Source: Synechococcus sp. PL34863bin_39 (GTDB taxonomy: Bacteria > Cyanobacteriota > Cyanobacteriia > PCC-6307 > Cyanobiaceae). Taken from it: 5,287 nt of DNA. How positions within the stretch are numbered: the first letter of the stretch is position 1; every line of letters starts with the position of its first letter. This document shows positions 1 to 5,287 of the stretch, piece after piece. The DNA lies in the NCBI GenBank assembly GCA_011523155.1, contig WTHL01000247.1, forward strand, positions 1 through 5,287, in the 5' to 3' direction. The translations under genes were made by a program, and so were the position numbers. Below the pieces are notes generated by a model. That model worked only from the letters and a program-made list of their open reading frames with translations. It did not search any database and was not told the DNA's origin.

Positions 1-879
1 CGTCGTGCCGGTGGTGGCCAGGCCGAACTCCTGGTGCTGGAGGCTCGTGGGCATTGCCAGTGGTTATGCCTGGCGAGGCCGGCCAAGAAGCTCAGGCCTG
101 GTGATCAGGTGTGGCTGGAGGGACTCAATCAGGAGCCGTTGCCTCTGCACGTGATCGCGATCGATGAGGAGACTGGAGGGCGACTGGTTCAGTTTCCCGA
201 TGGCTGTGACGACGCCGTTGGCATTGAGGGATTGCTGGAGCGTTACGGCGAGGTGCCGTTGCCTCCTTACATCGATCGGCACAATCCCGACGACCAGACC
301 CGCTATCAGACTCGCTATGCGTCGCAGCCAGGGGCGGTTGCCGCTCCGACGGCCGGTCTTCACCTGAGCGATGCGTTGCTGTCCGCTCTGCAGCGCAAGG
401 GTGTCGAGATTGCCCGCGTCACCCTGCACGTTGGCCTTGGCACCTTCCGCCCTGTGGAGACGGAGGATCTCACCAACCTCACGCTCCACAGTGAGTGGGT
501 GGAGGTCAAGCCGGAGGTGGTGGATGCCGTTGCCGACTGCCGGGCCCGGGGGGGGCGGGTGATCGCCGTGGGCACCACGAGTGTGCGGGCCCTTGAGGGC
601 GCTGCGCAGGCCGGGCATGGCGTTCTGAAGCCCCTGAAGGGGCCGGTTGATCTGGTGATCCAGCCCGGTTATCGCTTCGCGGTGGTTCAGGGGCTTCTGA
701 CCAATTTTCACCTTCCCAAGAGTTCACTGCTTCTGCTCGTCAGTGCCCTGATCGGACGCGAACGCCTGCTGGCGCTTTACGCGACGGCGATCGAACGGAA
801 CTATCGCTTCTATTCCTATGGCGATGCGATGTGGATTGCTCCTGATGCGGTCCTGGAGGCGGCCCGTCCGTTGGGTTGA
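1..879 (+). CDS. queA: QueA, S-adenosylmethionine:tRNA ribosyltransferase-isomerase (5' end outside window)
   Basis: QueA moves the ribosyl part of S-adenosylmethionine onto preQ1-modified tRNA (position 34 of GUN anticodons) and isomerises it to epoxyqueuosine, releasing adenine and methionine; it acts in the cytoplasm. The frame is open from base 1 and ends at TGA 877-879, giving 292 visible residues. The family is usually about 340-370 residues, so roughly 60-75 N-terminal residues are missing; the GTG at 34 is internal, not the start. Family-typical blocks, numbered from base 1, are APTAGLHL (115-122), [11 protein letters not shown] (142-152), GTTSVRALE (191-199), [13 protein letters not shown] (232-244) and [12 protein letters not shown] (268-279). 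The reading frame looks intact to the C-terminus. The gene converges on cysK across 78 bases. I see no + strand intrinsic terminator with a T-run after it; the palindrome at 904-925 could still form a hairpin in this transcript. Confidence 0.96.
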   Translation, partial: RRAGGGQAELLVLEARGHCQWLCLARPAKKLRPGDQVWLEGLNQEPLPLHVIAIDEETGGRLVQFPDGCDDAVGIEGLLERYGEVPLPPYIDRHNPDDQTRYQTRYASQPGAVAAPTAGLHLSDALLSALQRKGVEIARVTLHVGLGTFRPVETEDLTNLTLHSEWVEVKPEVVDAVADCRARGGRVIAVGTTSVRALEGAAQAGHGVLKPLKGPVDLVIQPGYRFAVVQGLLTNFHLPKSSLLLLVSALIGRERLLALYATAIERNYRFYSYGDAMWIAPDAVLEAARPLG

Positions 880-897
880 TCATCTGGCGGATTGCAG

Positions 898-925
898 AAC
901 AAAGCCCCGTGCCATGGCACGGGGC
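898..925 (-). terminator. Intrinsic terminator of cysK (perfect palindrome)
   Basis: Bases 904-925 form a perfect 22-base inverted repeat: arm GCCCCGTGC (904-912), loop CATG, arm GCACGGGGC (917-925). Read on the minus strand the hairpin is followed by TTTGTT (complement of 898-903) and begins 32 bases after the cysK stop, the normal arrangement for a Rho-independent terminator. The T-run is short and interrupted. On the + strand the hairpin is followed by GAGCAGGGG, so it is not a classical terminator for queA, although the symmetric stem could protect or pause either transcript. Confidence 0.8.
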
Positions 926-957
926 GAGCAGGGGACATGCTCCCGCAAACCGCTGAC

Positions 958-1944
958 TCAGGCGGCCACAGGCTGTTCGATGATGCCGGCAGGAACATCG
1001 GCAAACAGCACCGAGGAGAGATAGCGCTCGGCGAGATCTGGAAGCACCACAACGATGGTCTTACCGGCATAGGCATCCTGTTGTGCCAGGCGGATGGCAG
1101 CGGCTGCAGCAGCACCGCAGGAGATGCCCACCAACAGTCCTTCCTCCTTGGCGAGACGCAGTGCCATCTCGATGGACTCCTCGTTGGTGACCTGTTCGAC
1201 CTTGTCGACAACCGAGAGGTCGAGGTTCTTGGGGATGAAGCCTGCACCGATGCCCTGGATTTTGTGGGGGCCGGGCTTCACATCCTCACCATTCAGGGTC
1301 TGGGTGATCACAGGGCTGCTGGTCGGCTCGACCGCCACGGATTCAATCGCCTTGCCGGCGTTGTTCTTGATGTAGCGGGACACGCCGGTGATGGTTCCAC
1401 CGGTGCCGACGCCAGCCACAAGAACATCGATGGCACCGTCGCAGTCGTTCCAGATCTCAGGACCGGTGGTTTTCTCGTGAATCTCAGGATTGGCGGGATT
1501 CTCGAACTGGCCGGGCATGAAGTACTTGGCGGTGTCGCTGTCGGCGATCTCCTTCGCCTTGGCGATGGCTCCGGGCATGCCCTTGGCGGCTTCGGTGAGG
1601 ATGATCTCGGCACCCAGCGCAGCCATCACGCGACGCCGTTCAATCGACATCGACTCGGGCATCGTGAGGATCAGCTTGTACCCACGGGCTGCAGCGGTGT
1701 AGGCAAGCGCGATCCCTGTGTTGCCGGATGTGGGCTCGACAATGGTCTTGTCGCTGCTCAGCACGCCGCGCTTCTCGGCATCCCAGATCATGTTGGCGCC
1801 GATCCGGCACTTGACGCTGTAAGCAGGATTGCGGCCTTCGATCTTGGCCAGCACTGTGGCTTTGCAGCCCTTGGTGACATTGTTGAGGCGCACCAGGGGA
1901 GTGTTGCCAATGGCCTGGCTGTTATCGGCGTAAACGCGAGACAT
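958..1944 (-). CDS. cysK: Cysteine synthase A (O-acetylserine sulfhydrylase, CysK)
   Basis: CysK condenses O-acetyl-L-serine with sulfide to give cysteine and acetate, the last step of assimilatory sulfate reduction; it is a cytoplasmic PLP fold-type II enzyme. The 328-residue protein matches the usual length (about 310-330). Visible motifs are GNTPLVRL (13-20), the PLP-lysine block [11 protein letters not shown] with Lys45, the substrate loop [10 protein letters not shown] (71-80), the glycine-rich PLP-phosphate loop GVGTGGT (178-184), [10 protein letters not shown] (229-238) and GISCGAA (273-279). Many family members have GISSGAA in the last block, so Cys276 replaces a common serine. Start is ATG 1944-1942; the bases upstream (minus CGTTCCCCTCC) are not a Shine-Dalgarno, which is common in cyanobacteria. 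It lies 76 bases after the second cystathionine-synthase-like gene on the same strand and may be co-transcribed. CysM-type paralogues are less likely given the length and motifs. Confidence 0.96.
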   Translation of the reverse strand: MSRVYADNSQAIGNTPLVRLNNVTKGCKATVLAKIEGRNPAYSVKCRIGANMIWDAEKRGVLSSDKTIVEPTSGNTGIALAYTAAARGYKLILTMPESMSIERRRVMAALGAEIILTEAAKGMPGAIAKAKEIADSDTAKYFMPGQFENPANPEIHEKTTGPEIWNDCDGAIDVLVAGVGTGGTITGVSRYIKNNAGKAIESVAVEPTSSPVITQTLNGEDVKPGPHKIQGIGAGFIPKNLDLSVVDKVEQVTNEESIEMALRLAKEEGLLVGISCGAAAAAAIRLAQQDAYAGKTIVVVLPDLAERYLSSVLFADVPAGIIEQPVAA

Positions 1945-2020
1945 GGAGGGGAACGCAGGAGCCCAAGTTGGTCAATTTAGGAAGGGCTGCGCTTGGATCC
2001 GCCTGCCCTTAACACCTTGT
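1945..2020 (-). other. Intergenic leader of cysK
   Basis: This 76-base gap lies between two same-strand genes. It contains an imperfect hairpin candidate, arms AAGGGC (1982-1987) and GCCCTT (2005-2010) with a 17-base loop. On the minus strand the hairpin is followed by CCTAAATTGACC, not a T-run, so it is a poor terminator. A small palindrome CCAAGTTGG lies at 1963-1971. TAAATT on the minus strand, near 1974-1979, is the only AT-rich hexamer resembling a -10 box (4 of 6 matches), with no clear -35. Either readthrough from upstream or a weak internal cysK promoter would fit; the sequence does not decide. Confidence 0.35.
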
Positions 2021-3526
2021 TCAGACTTTGACAATCCCAGGTCGGTTCAGAGCCTGTTCAAACCGGCTCCAGAGTTCCGCCGGATCCTCAAGTCCCACCG
2101 ACACGCGCAGAAGATGGGCAGGGACCCCGCAGGCTTCCGCCCAGTCGAGTTCGTCGTAATGGGCCAGCAGCACGTAGGGACAGCACAGGGTGAAGTGGGT
2201 GCCGAGACTTGGTCCCTTGCTCACCTTCAAGGCGTCATAGACCTGTTGCGCAGCTTCGGTGCCGCCATGCAGCTCGAAAGACAGCAGGCAGCCATGGCCC
2301 GCTCCCGGTCGCATCAGGGCTCTGAAGGTGGGGCATTGGGTTGGATGGAGCACGCGCTTCACGGCCGGGTGAACGCTCAGCCGTTCGGCGAGTGCCTGGC
2401 AGTTGGCGTTGAGCCGGGGAATGCGGTCAGCCAGATCGCGACTGGCCCTCTCGAGGCAGATCGCATCCGCATCACTGAGATCGGCTGGTGTGGCCGCAAG
2501 CCCGCTCTGGAAGGCCGTTCCCCAGCGTGAGTGGCGGCTGGCGATCAACGCTCCGGCCATGACGTCGCCTTGTCCGGCGAAACTTTTCGTCAGCGAGCTG
2601 AAGACCAGATCGGCATAGGGCAGGGCATTGATGTTGACGCCGGAGCCGATGGTGTCGTCCGCGATCACAGGAATCCCTCGGCGGTGTGCCATGTCGGCAA
2701 GTTGGACGAGATCAACGCAGCGCAACATCGGATTGCTGGGGAGTTCCACCACCACCGCTGCCGGCTGCAGGCGATCCAGGGCCGTCGCAACGCTCTCTGC
2801 TGACTGGTCAGTGAGCAGCTCCGCTCCGGCGAAGACCACCTGTGGCAGCTTGAGAACATCGACGTAGGGAAATCCCACCTGGAGAACGGGCCGCTCCGGA
2901 TGGAGGGTCTCAATCAGTCGAAGAGCGGCGTGGAGGGCCGCCATGCCTGAAGGGAACAGGGCGATTGTCTGTGCTTCATCGCCGTAGATGGCGGCGAGGC
3001 GTTGGCGGATCGCGTCACGGGCCTCTCTCCCGTGTTCGGCTGACGGTGCCTGCTCCTTGCCAAGGGCGATGGCGGCCTGCCGAGAGCTTGTGCCAAGGCC
3101 GGCGAGCTGCCAGAAGGCCTTGGCCGGAGATGTCGCGGCTTCGTCGCAGAGCAGAACCTGGAGAGTGTTCAGAGGAACAATCCGCGTGACGGCCTCGGGT
3201 GCCATCCGCCGGCAGTGCTGCTGTGCACAGTCTGCGGCGCTTGCGGTTGGATACGGCCAGGCGCTGTGCGTCGCGCTCCCCTGCGCTTCTGTGGTCTGGG
3301 CCTGGTCCAGGGCTTGGTGGGCCAGGGCGTCCACAAGGGGGTGAAAGCCGAAGCGCGGGTAGACCGCTCGCAGGCGGGAGCGGCAGCTGGGATCGTTTTC
3401 CTCGTAGGCGATGACATCACGCCATCGCGGCAGGGCCACGGAGACCGCGTGGGTGCTGTCGGGCAACGGCAAGCCCATGTCCTCCCCACGCCAGCAGGGG
3501 TCGGTGAGCAGGTCGCGCGGGCTCAC
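2021..3526 (-). CDS. Fungal-type (Met7/Str2-like) cystathionine gamma-synthase family PLP enzyme, long form
   Basis: This is a Cys/Met-metabolism PLP enzyme (PF01053-type, aminotransferase fold I), probably making cystathionine from cysteine and an activated homoserine. At 501 residues it is about 110 longer than its neighbour. HAVSVALPRWRDVIAYEE (26-43), YPRF (56-59), GFPYVDVLK (218-226) and SKGPSLGTHFTLCCPYVLLA (436-455) resemble, from memory, fungal Met7/Str2 cystathionine gamma-synthases. Catalytic parts are present: YxR Tyr56/Arg58, SGMAA (193-197), Tyr221, SNPMLR (264-269), Asp290 in ADDTIGSG, the PLP lysine Lys314 in SLTKSFAG, and LRVSVGLED (473-481). The extra length lies between YxR and SGM (about 60-168), where no known domain is recognised. 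The GTG start (3526-3524) overlaps the previous stop in GTGA, suggesting translational coupling. An ATG 16 codons in (3478-3476) keeps all motifs. The exact substrate is not settled by sequence. Confidence 0.88.
   Translation of the reverse strand: MSPRDLLTDPCWRGEDMGLPLPDSTHAVSVALPRWRDVIAYEENDPSCRSRLRAVYPRFGFHPLVDALAHQALDQAQTTEAQGSATHSAWPYPTASAADCAQQHCRRMAPEAVTRIVPLNTLQVLLCDEAATSPAKAFWQLAGLGTSSRQAAIALGKEQAPSAEHGREARDAIRQRLAAIYGDEAQTIALFPSGMAALHAALRLIETLHPERPVLQVGFPYVDVLKLPQVVFAGAELLTDQSAESVATALDRLQPAAVVVELPSNPMLRCVDLVQLADMAHRRGIPVIADDTIGSGVNINALPYADLVFSSLTKSFAGQGDVMAGALIASRHSRWGTAFQSGLAATPADLSDADAICLERASRDLADRIPRLNANCQALAERLSVHPAVKRVLHPTQCPTFRALMRPGAGHGCLLSFELHGGTEAAQQVYDALKVSKGPSLGTHFTLCCPYVLLAHYDELDWAEACGVPAHLLRVSVGLEDPAELWSRFEQALNRPGIVKV
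3476..3488 (-). promoter_or_regulatory. Alternative start with Shine-Dalgarno-like sequence for the long cystathionine synthase gene
   Basis: On the minus strand GGGGAGGAC directly precedes an in-frame ATG (3478-3476), codon 17 of the long gene. The purine core ends only 2-3 bases before the ATG, closer than the usual 5-9 bases, so it may be a fortuitous match. The conserved HAVSV block starts 9-10 residues after this ATG, so a protein beginning here would keep every recognised motif. The GTG at 3526-3524 has no Shine-Dalgarno but overlaps the upstream stop codon, which favours it through coupling. Confidence 0.35.
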
Positions 3527-4695
3527 GGCAGCAGGGAGAGGGCCTGATCCAGATCAGCGATCAGATCGGCAGAGTCCTCGCAACCGAGCGACAGGCGAAC
3601 CAATCCATCGGTGATGCCGATCGCGTCCTTCACCTCCTGGGCAACCGCCGCATGGGTCATGGTGGCCGGGTGGCAGATCAGGCTCTCCACGCCTCCCAGG
3701 CTTTCCGCCATGGTGAACCAGCGCAGTGCCTTGCAGAACGCGTAGGCCTGCTCGCGTGACGCATCGAGGCCGATGGTCACGATGGCTCCTCCTGCAGTCA
3801 TCTGCCTGAGGGCGACAGCCTGCTGGGGATGATCCGAGCGCCACGGGTAGCGCACCCAGAGCACTTTGGCGTGGTTCGCCAGGTGATCAGCCACGACCGC
3901 GGCGTTGTTCATCTGCTGGCGAAGACGCAGGGGCAGGGTTTTGATCCCACGGGTGATCAGCCAGCAGTCAAAGGGCGATGGCATCAGGCCGAGGGCCTTC
4001 TGGGCAAACACCATGTTCTGGTGCCAGTTGCTGTCATCGCAGCACACGACACCCCCCAGAGCATCGGAATGGCCGTTGATGTACTTCGTCGTGCTGGTGA
4101 GAGACAGCGTGGCTCCCAGGCGCAGTGGCTGCTGTACCAGAGCGGTGGCAAAGGTGTTGTCCACCACCACAGGCACGCCTGCGTTGCGTGACGCCGCACA
4201 GACAGCCTGCAGGTCCACCACCTTCAACAGAGGATTGGTCGGGCTCTCCAGCCAGACCATGGCCGGCTGGCGCACTGCGATCGCATCCACAGACGCTGGA
4301 TCCGTGAAGTCCACCCATTCCGTTCGGATCCCGAACTTGGCGAACACCTGTTCGAACAGACGCACCGTGCAGCCGTAGAGATTCTCCTCGCACAGCACCA
4401 GGTCTCCCTGGCTGAGGGTGGAGGCGATCGCCGTGATCGCGCTGACCCCCGAGCCGAACACCGTTGCATGGCTGCAATCCTCCACGGAGGCAAGAACGCC
4501 CTCAAGGATCCGGAAATTCGGGTTGCCCGAACGGGTGTAGTCGAAGCCGCCAGGGTTGCCGTGGGCGAAGGTCGAGGTTGCGTAGATCGGCGGCATCACG
4601 GTGCCGGTTTCGGCGGCGAAGCTGTCGCCGTGATGAATCACCCGTGTGGCGGGGGCGGGTCTGGATGACGATGGGCTGGAAGAGTCGGTGGCCAC
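3523..4695 (-). CDS. metB: Cystathionine gamma-synthase / gamma-lyase family enzyme (MetB-like, canonical length)
   Basis: This cytoplasmic PLP enzyme of the Cys/Met-metabolism family most likely joins cysteine and an O-acylhomoserine into cystathionine, or splits cystathionine to cysteine. Its 390 residues match the family norm. Motifs are TRVIHHG (17-23), PPIYATSTF (35-43), YTRSGNP with Tyr53 and Arg55 (PLP phosphate from the partner subunit), SGVSAI (82-87), Tyr107 in LYGCTVRLF, ESPTNPLLK (150-158), Asp179 in VDNTFAT, PLP lysine Lys204 in STTKYINGHSD, and AESLGGVESLICHPATMTHA (330-349). Glu332 sits where E. coli MetB has Glu325, favouring gamma-synthase or gamma-lyase over beta-lyase. The start is GTG 4695-4693: an in-frame TGA lies about 13 codons upstream and no better start precedes TRVIHHG. 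The first 16 residues are Ser/Pro-rich, probably flexible. It leads the sulfur gene cluster, 185 bases after rpsD. Synthase versus lyase is unresolved. Confidence 0.92.
   Translation of the reverse strand: MATDSSSPSSSRPAPATRVIHHGDSFAAETGTVMPPIYATSTFAHGNPGGFDYTRSGNPNFRILEGVLASVEDCSHATVFGSGVSAITAIASTLSQGDLVLCEENLYGCTVRLFEQVFAKFGIRTEWVDFTDPASVDAIAVRQPAMVWLESPTNPLLKVVDLQAVCAASRNAGVPVVVDNTFATALVQQPLRLGATLSLTSTTKYINGHSDALGGVVCCDDSNWHQNMVFAQKALGLMPSPFDCWLITRGIKTLPLRLRQQMNNAAVVADHLANHAKVLWVRYPWRSDHPQQAVALRQMTAGGAIVTIGLDASREQAYAFCKALRWFTMAESLGGVESLICHPATMTHAAVAQEVKDAIGITDGLVRLSLGCEDSADLIADLDQALSLLP
4277..4431. repeat. Two HIP1 octamers (GCGATCGC)
   Basis: The palindromic octamer GCGATCGC, known as HIP1 and over-represented in many cyanobacterial genomes, occurs exactly at 4277-4284 and 4424-4431, both inside the metB-like gene. 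I found no further exact copies in the window by eye. By a rough composition estimate about 0.15 copies would be expected here, so two is a modest excess that fits a cyanobacterial source. Confidence 0.6.
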
Positions 4696-4810
4696 GGCGA
4701 GGCGGATTGCGTGTCAGGGCTGTGAAGCCACCGTTCAGGTGTCTTCAGGCTAATCAACAAGGTCCTGGGCCTTCCTGGGACGAGCGGAGGAGTGACGTTC
4801 AGGAGGTCGG
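4696..4810 (-). promoter_or_regulatory. Presumed promoter/leader region of the sulfur gene cluster
   Basis: This stretch lies between the rpsD terminator and the GTG of the metB-like gene, so the cluster's promoter should be here. The only AT-rich pocket reads TTGTTGATTAG on the minus strand (4750-4760); I cannot place a convincing -35/-10 pair. Two short direct repeats stand out, each with a 10-base period: TTCAGG at 4734-4739 and 4744-4749 (a third copy at 4798-4803) and TCCTGGG at 4763-4769 and 4773-4779. They could be regulator half-sites but may be chance. No SAM-type riboswitch fold was recognised. Confidence 0.4.
4734..4779. repeat. Two helically phased direct repeats upstream of the metB-like gene
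   Basis: TTCAGG occurs at 4734-4739 and again at 4744-4749; TCCTGGG occurs at 4763-4769 and again at 4773-4779. Both pairs have a period of exactly 10 bases, about one DNA helical turn. An additional TTCAGG lies at 4798-4803, and CGTTCAGG is shared between 4732-4739 and 4796-4803. The repeats are directly seen; a binding-site role is only a guess, and the hexamer also occurs elsewhere in the window inside genes. Confidence 0.4.
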
Positions 4811-4848
4811 AAACAAAAAAACCGCAGCATCGCAAGGACGCTGCGGTT
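4811..4848 (-). terminator. Intrinsic terminator of rpsD
   Basis: Arms AACCGCAGC (4820-4828) and GCTGCGGTT (4840-4848) pair perfectly over 9 bases with an 11-base loop. On the minus strand the stem is followed by TTTTTGTTT (complement of 4811-4819), a good T-run. The hairpin begins 32 bases past the rpsD stop. On the + strand no T-run follows it, so it should act only on the rpsD transcript. Confidence 0.9.
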
Positions 4849-4880
4849 GGAGCTGGTGCAACTGAGGTGTCTGACAGGCG

Positions 4881-5287
4881 TCAGACCTTGCGGGAGTAGT
4901 ACTCCACCACCAGCAGTTCGTTGATTTCAAGGGCAACCCACTCGCGTTCGCAGCGACCAACGATCTTGGCGCTGAGTTTGCTCTTGTCGAGCTCGAGATG
5001 GGGAGGCACGTTGGCAAGGCCAGGGAACTCCAGGTTGCCCTCAGCCAGCTTCTTGCTGCCCTTGCGTTCGCGGATGGCGATCACATCGCCGGGCTTGCAC
5101 TGATAGCTGGCGATGTCGGTGACACGACCATTCACGGTGACGTGACCGTGGTTCACCAGCTGGCGGGCACCGGGAACGGTGGGGCCGAAGCCGAGGCGGA
5201 AACAGACATTGTCGAGACGGTTCTCGAGCAACTTCAGCAGGTTGGTTCCGGTGGAACCGTCCTGGGCGCGCGCTTTCTTCACGTAAC
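4881..5287 (-). CDS. rpsD: 30S ribosomal protein S4 (5' end outside window)
   Basis: S4 binds the 5' domain of 16S rRNA and nucleates assembly of the small ribosomal subunit; it also contributes to translational accuracy. The frame runs off the right edge and ends at TGA 4883-4881, leaving about 134 C-terminal residues of an expected ~202. The GTG at 5282-5280 is preceded in frame by a tyrosine codon and is internal. Numbering from that valine, [20 protein letters not shown] (12-31) leads into the S4 RNA-binding domain, with [14 protein letters not shown] (39-52) and [12 protein letters not shown] (63-74); the C-terminus [13 protein letters not shown] is typical of cyanobacterial S4. It stands upstream of the sulfur genes on the same strand but is separated from them by a strong terminator, so it is probably transcribed independently. 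Confidence 0.97.
   Translation of the reverse strand, partial: YVKKARAQDGSTGTNLLKLLENRLDNVCFRLGFGPTVPGARQLVNHGHVTVNGRVTDIASYQCKPGDVIAIRERKGSKKLAEGNLEFPGLANVPPHLELDKSKLSAKIVGRCEREWVALEINELLVVEYYSRKV

Noticed and set aside
34..36. GTG at 34 as the start of queA
   Set aside because: The frame is open to base 1 and the residues before it ([11 protein letters not shown]) fit the continuing QueA sequence; the protein would otherwise be too short.
64..711. A 215-codon open frame on the minus strand opposite queA
   Set aside because: Queries of its translation by eye show no family motif, and it lies wholly within the clearly real queA gene.
892..1980. A 362-codon open frame on the + strand running antisense through all of cysK
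   Set aside because: It mirrors the cysK codons almost exactly, its translation is rich in Gly/His/Asp without recognisable motifs, and it spans the cysK terminator. In GC-rich DNA a long antisense frame is expected opposite a real gene.
1982..2010. Hairpin AAGGGC...GCCCTT as a terminator for the long synthase gene
   Set aside because: Only six paired bases with a 17-base loop, and no T-run follows on the minus strand.
1943..2530. A + strand open frame spanning the cysK leader and the 3' end of the long synthase gene
   Set aside because: It covers the C-terminal coding part of a well-supported gene in antisense and has no recognisable domain.
4696..4810. A SAM/SAH riboswitch controlling the sulfur genes
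   Set aside because: I could not find the paired helices or conserved core of a known SAM- or SAH-binding RNA, and the space between the terminator and start codon is short.
4464..4865. A + strand open frame across the metB-like start, the intergenic region and the rpsD terminator
   Set aside because: Its translation is Arg/Ser/Gly-rich low-complexity sequence and it reads through the rpsD terminator hairpin; no start signal or homology is recognised.

Overview
The window is a compact, GC-rich (roughly 60%) bacterial chromosome segment holding housekeeping genes. Protein wording, gene order (rpsD next to a pair of cystathionine-synthase-like genes, then cysK, then queA), two GCGATCGC (HIP1) octamers and the scarcity of Shine-Dalgarno sequences all suggest a marine or brackish picocyanobacterium (Synechococcus/Cyanobium type). 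That taxonomic call is inference from recognition, not from a search.

Layout, left to right. The 3' part of queA (tRNA queuosine synthesis) runs on the + strand and stops at 879. A 78-base convergent gap follows, carrying a perfect 22-base palindrome that reads as the terminator of the minus-strand gene. Three sulfur amino acid genes then lie on the minus strand, transcribed from right to left: a canonical-length cystathionine gamma-synthase/lyase family gene (4695 to 3523), a longer, fungal-type cystathionine gamma-synthase paralogue (3526 to 2021) whose GTG start overlaps the previous stop in GTGA, and cysK (1944 to 958) after a 76-base gap. Upstream of them, also on the minus strand, is the 3' part of rpsD (ribosomal protein S4), closed by a strong intrinsic terminator. 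The 185-base gap between rpsD and the first sulfur gene holds that terminator and presumably the sulfur operon promoter.

How the genes work together. CysK makes cysteine from O-acetylserine and sulfide. The two PLP-dependent Cys/Met-family enzymes connect cysteine to homocysteine/methionine through cystathionine. QueA uses S-adenosylmethionine, the downstream product of that route. The three sulfur genes sit between two minus-strand terminators and may form one transcription unit.

I see no mobile element, CRISPR array, RNA gene or evidently new system. The most interesting point is the tandem pair of same-family enzymes. The extra ~110 residues of the second are an internal insertion between the YxR phosphate-binding motif and the SGM helix, not an N-terminal extension, and its motifs resemble fungal Met7/Str2 proteins.
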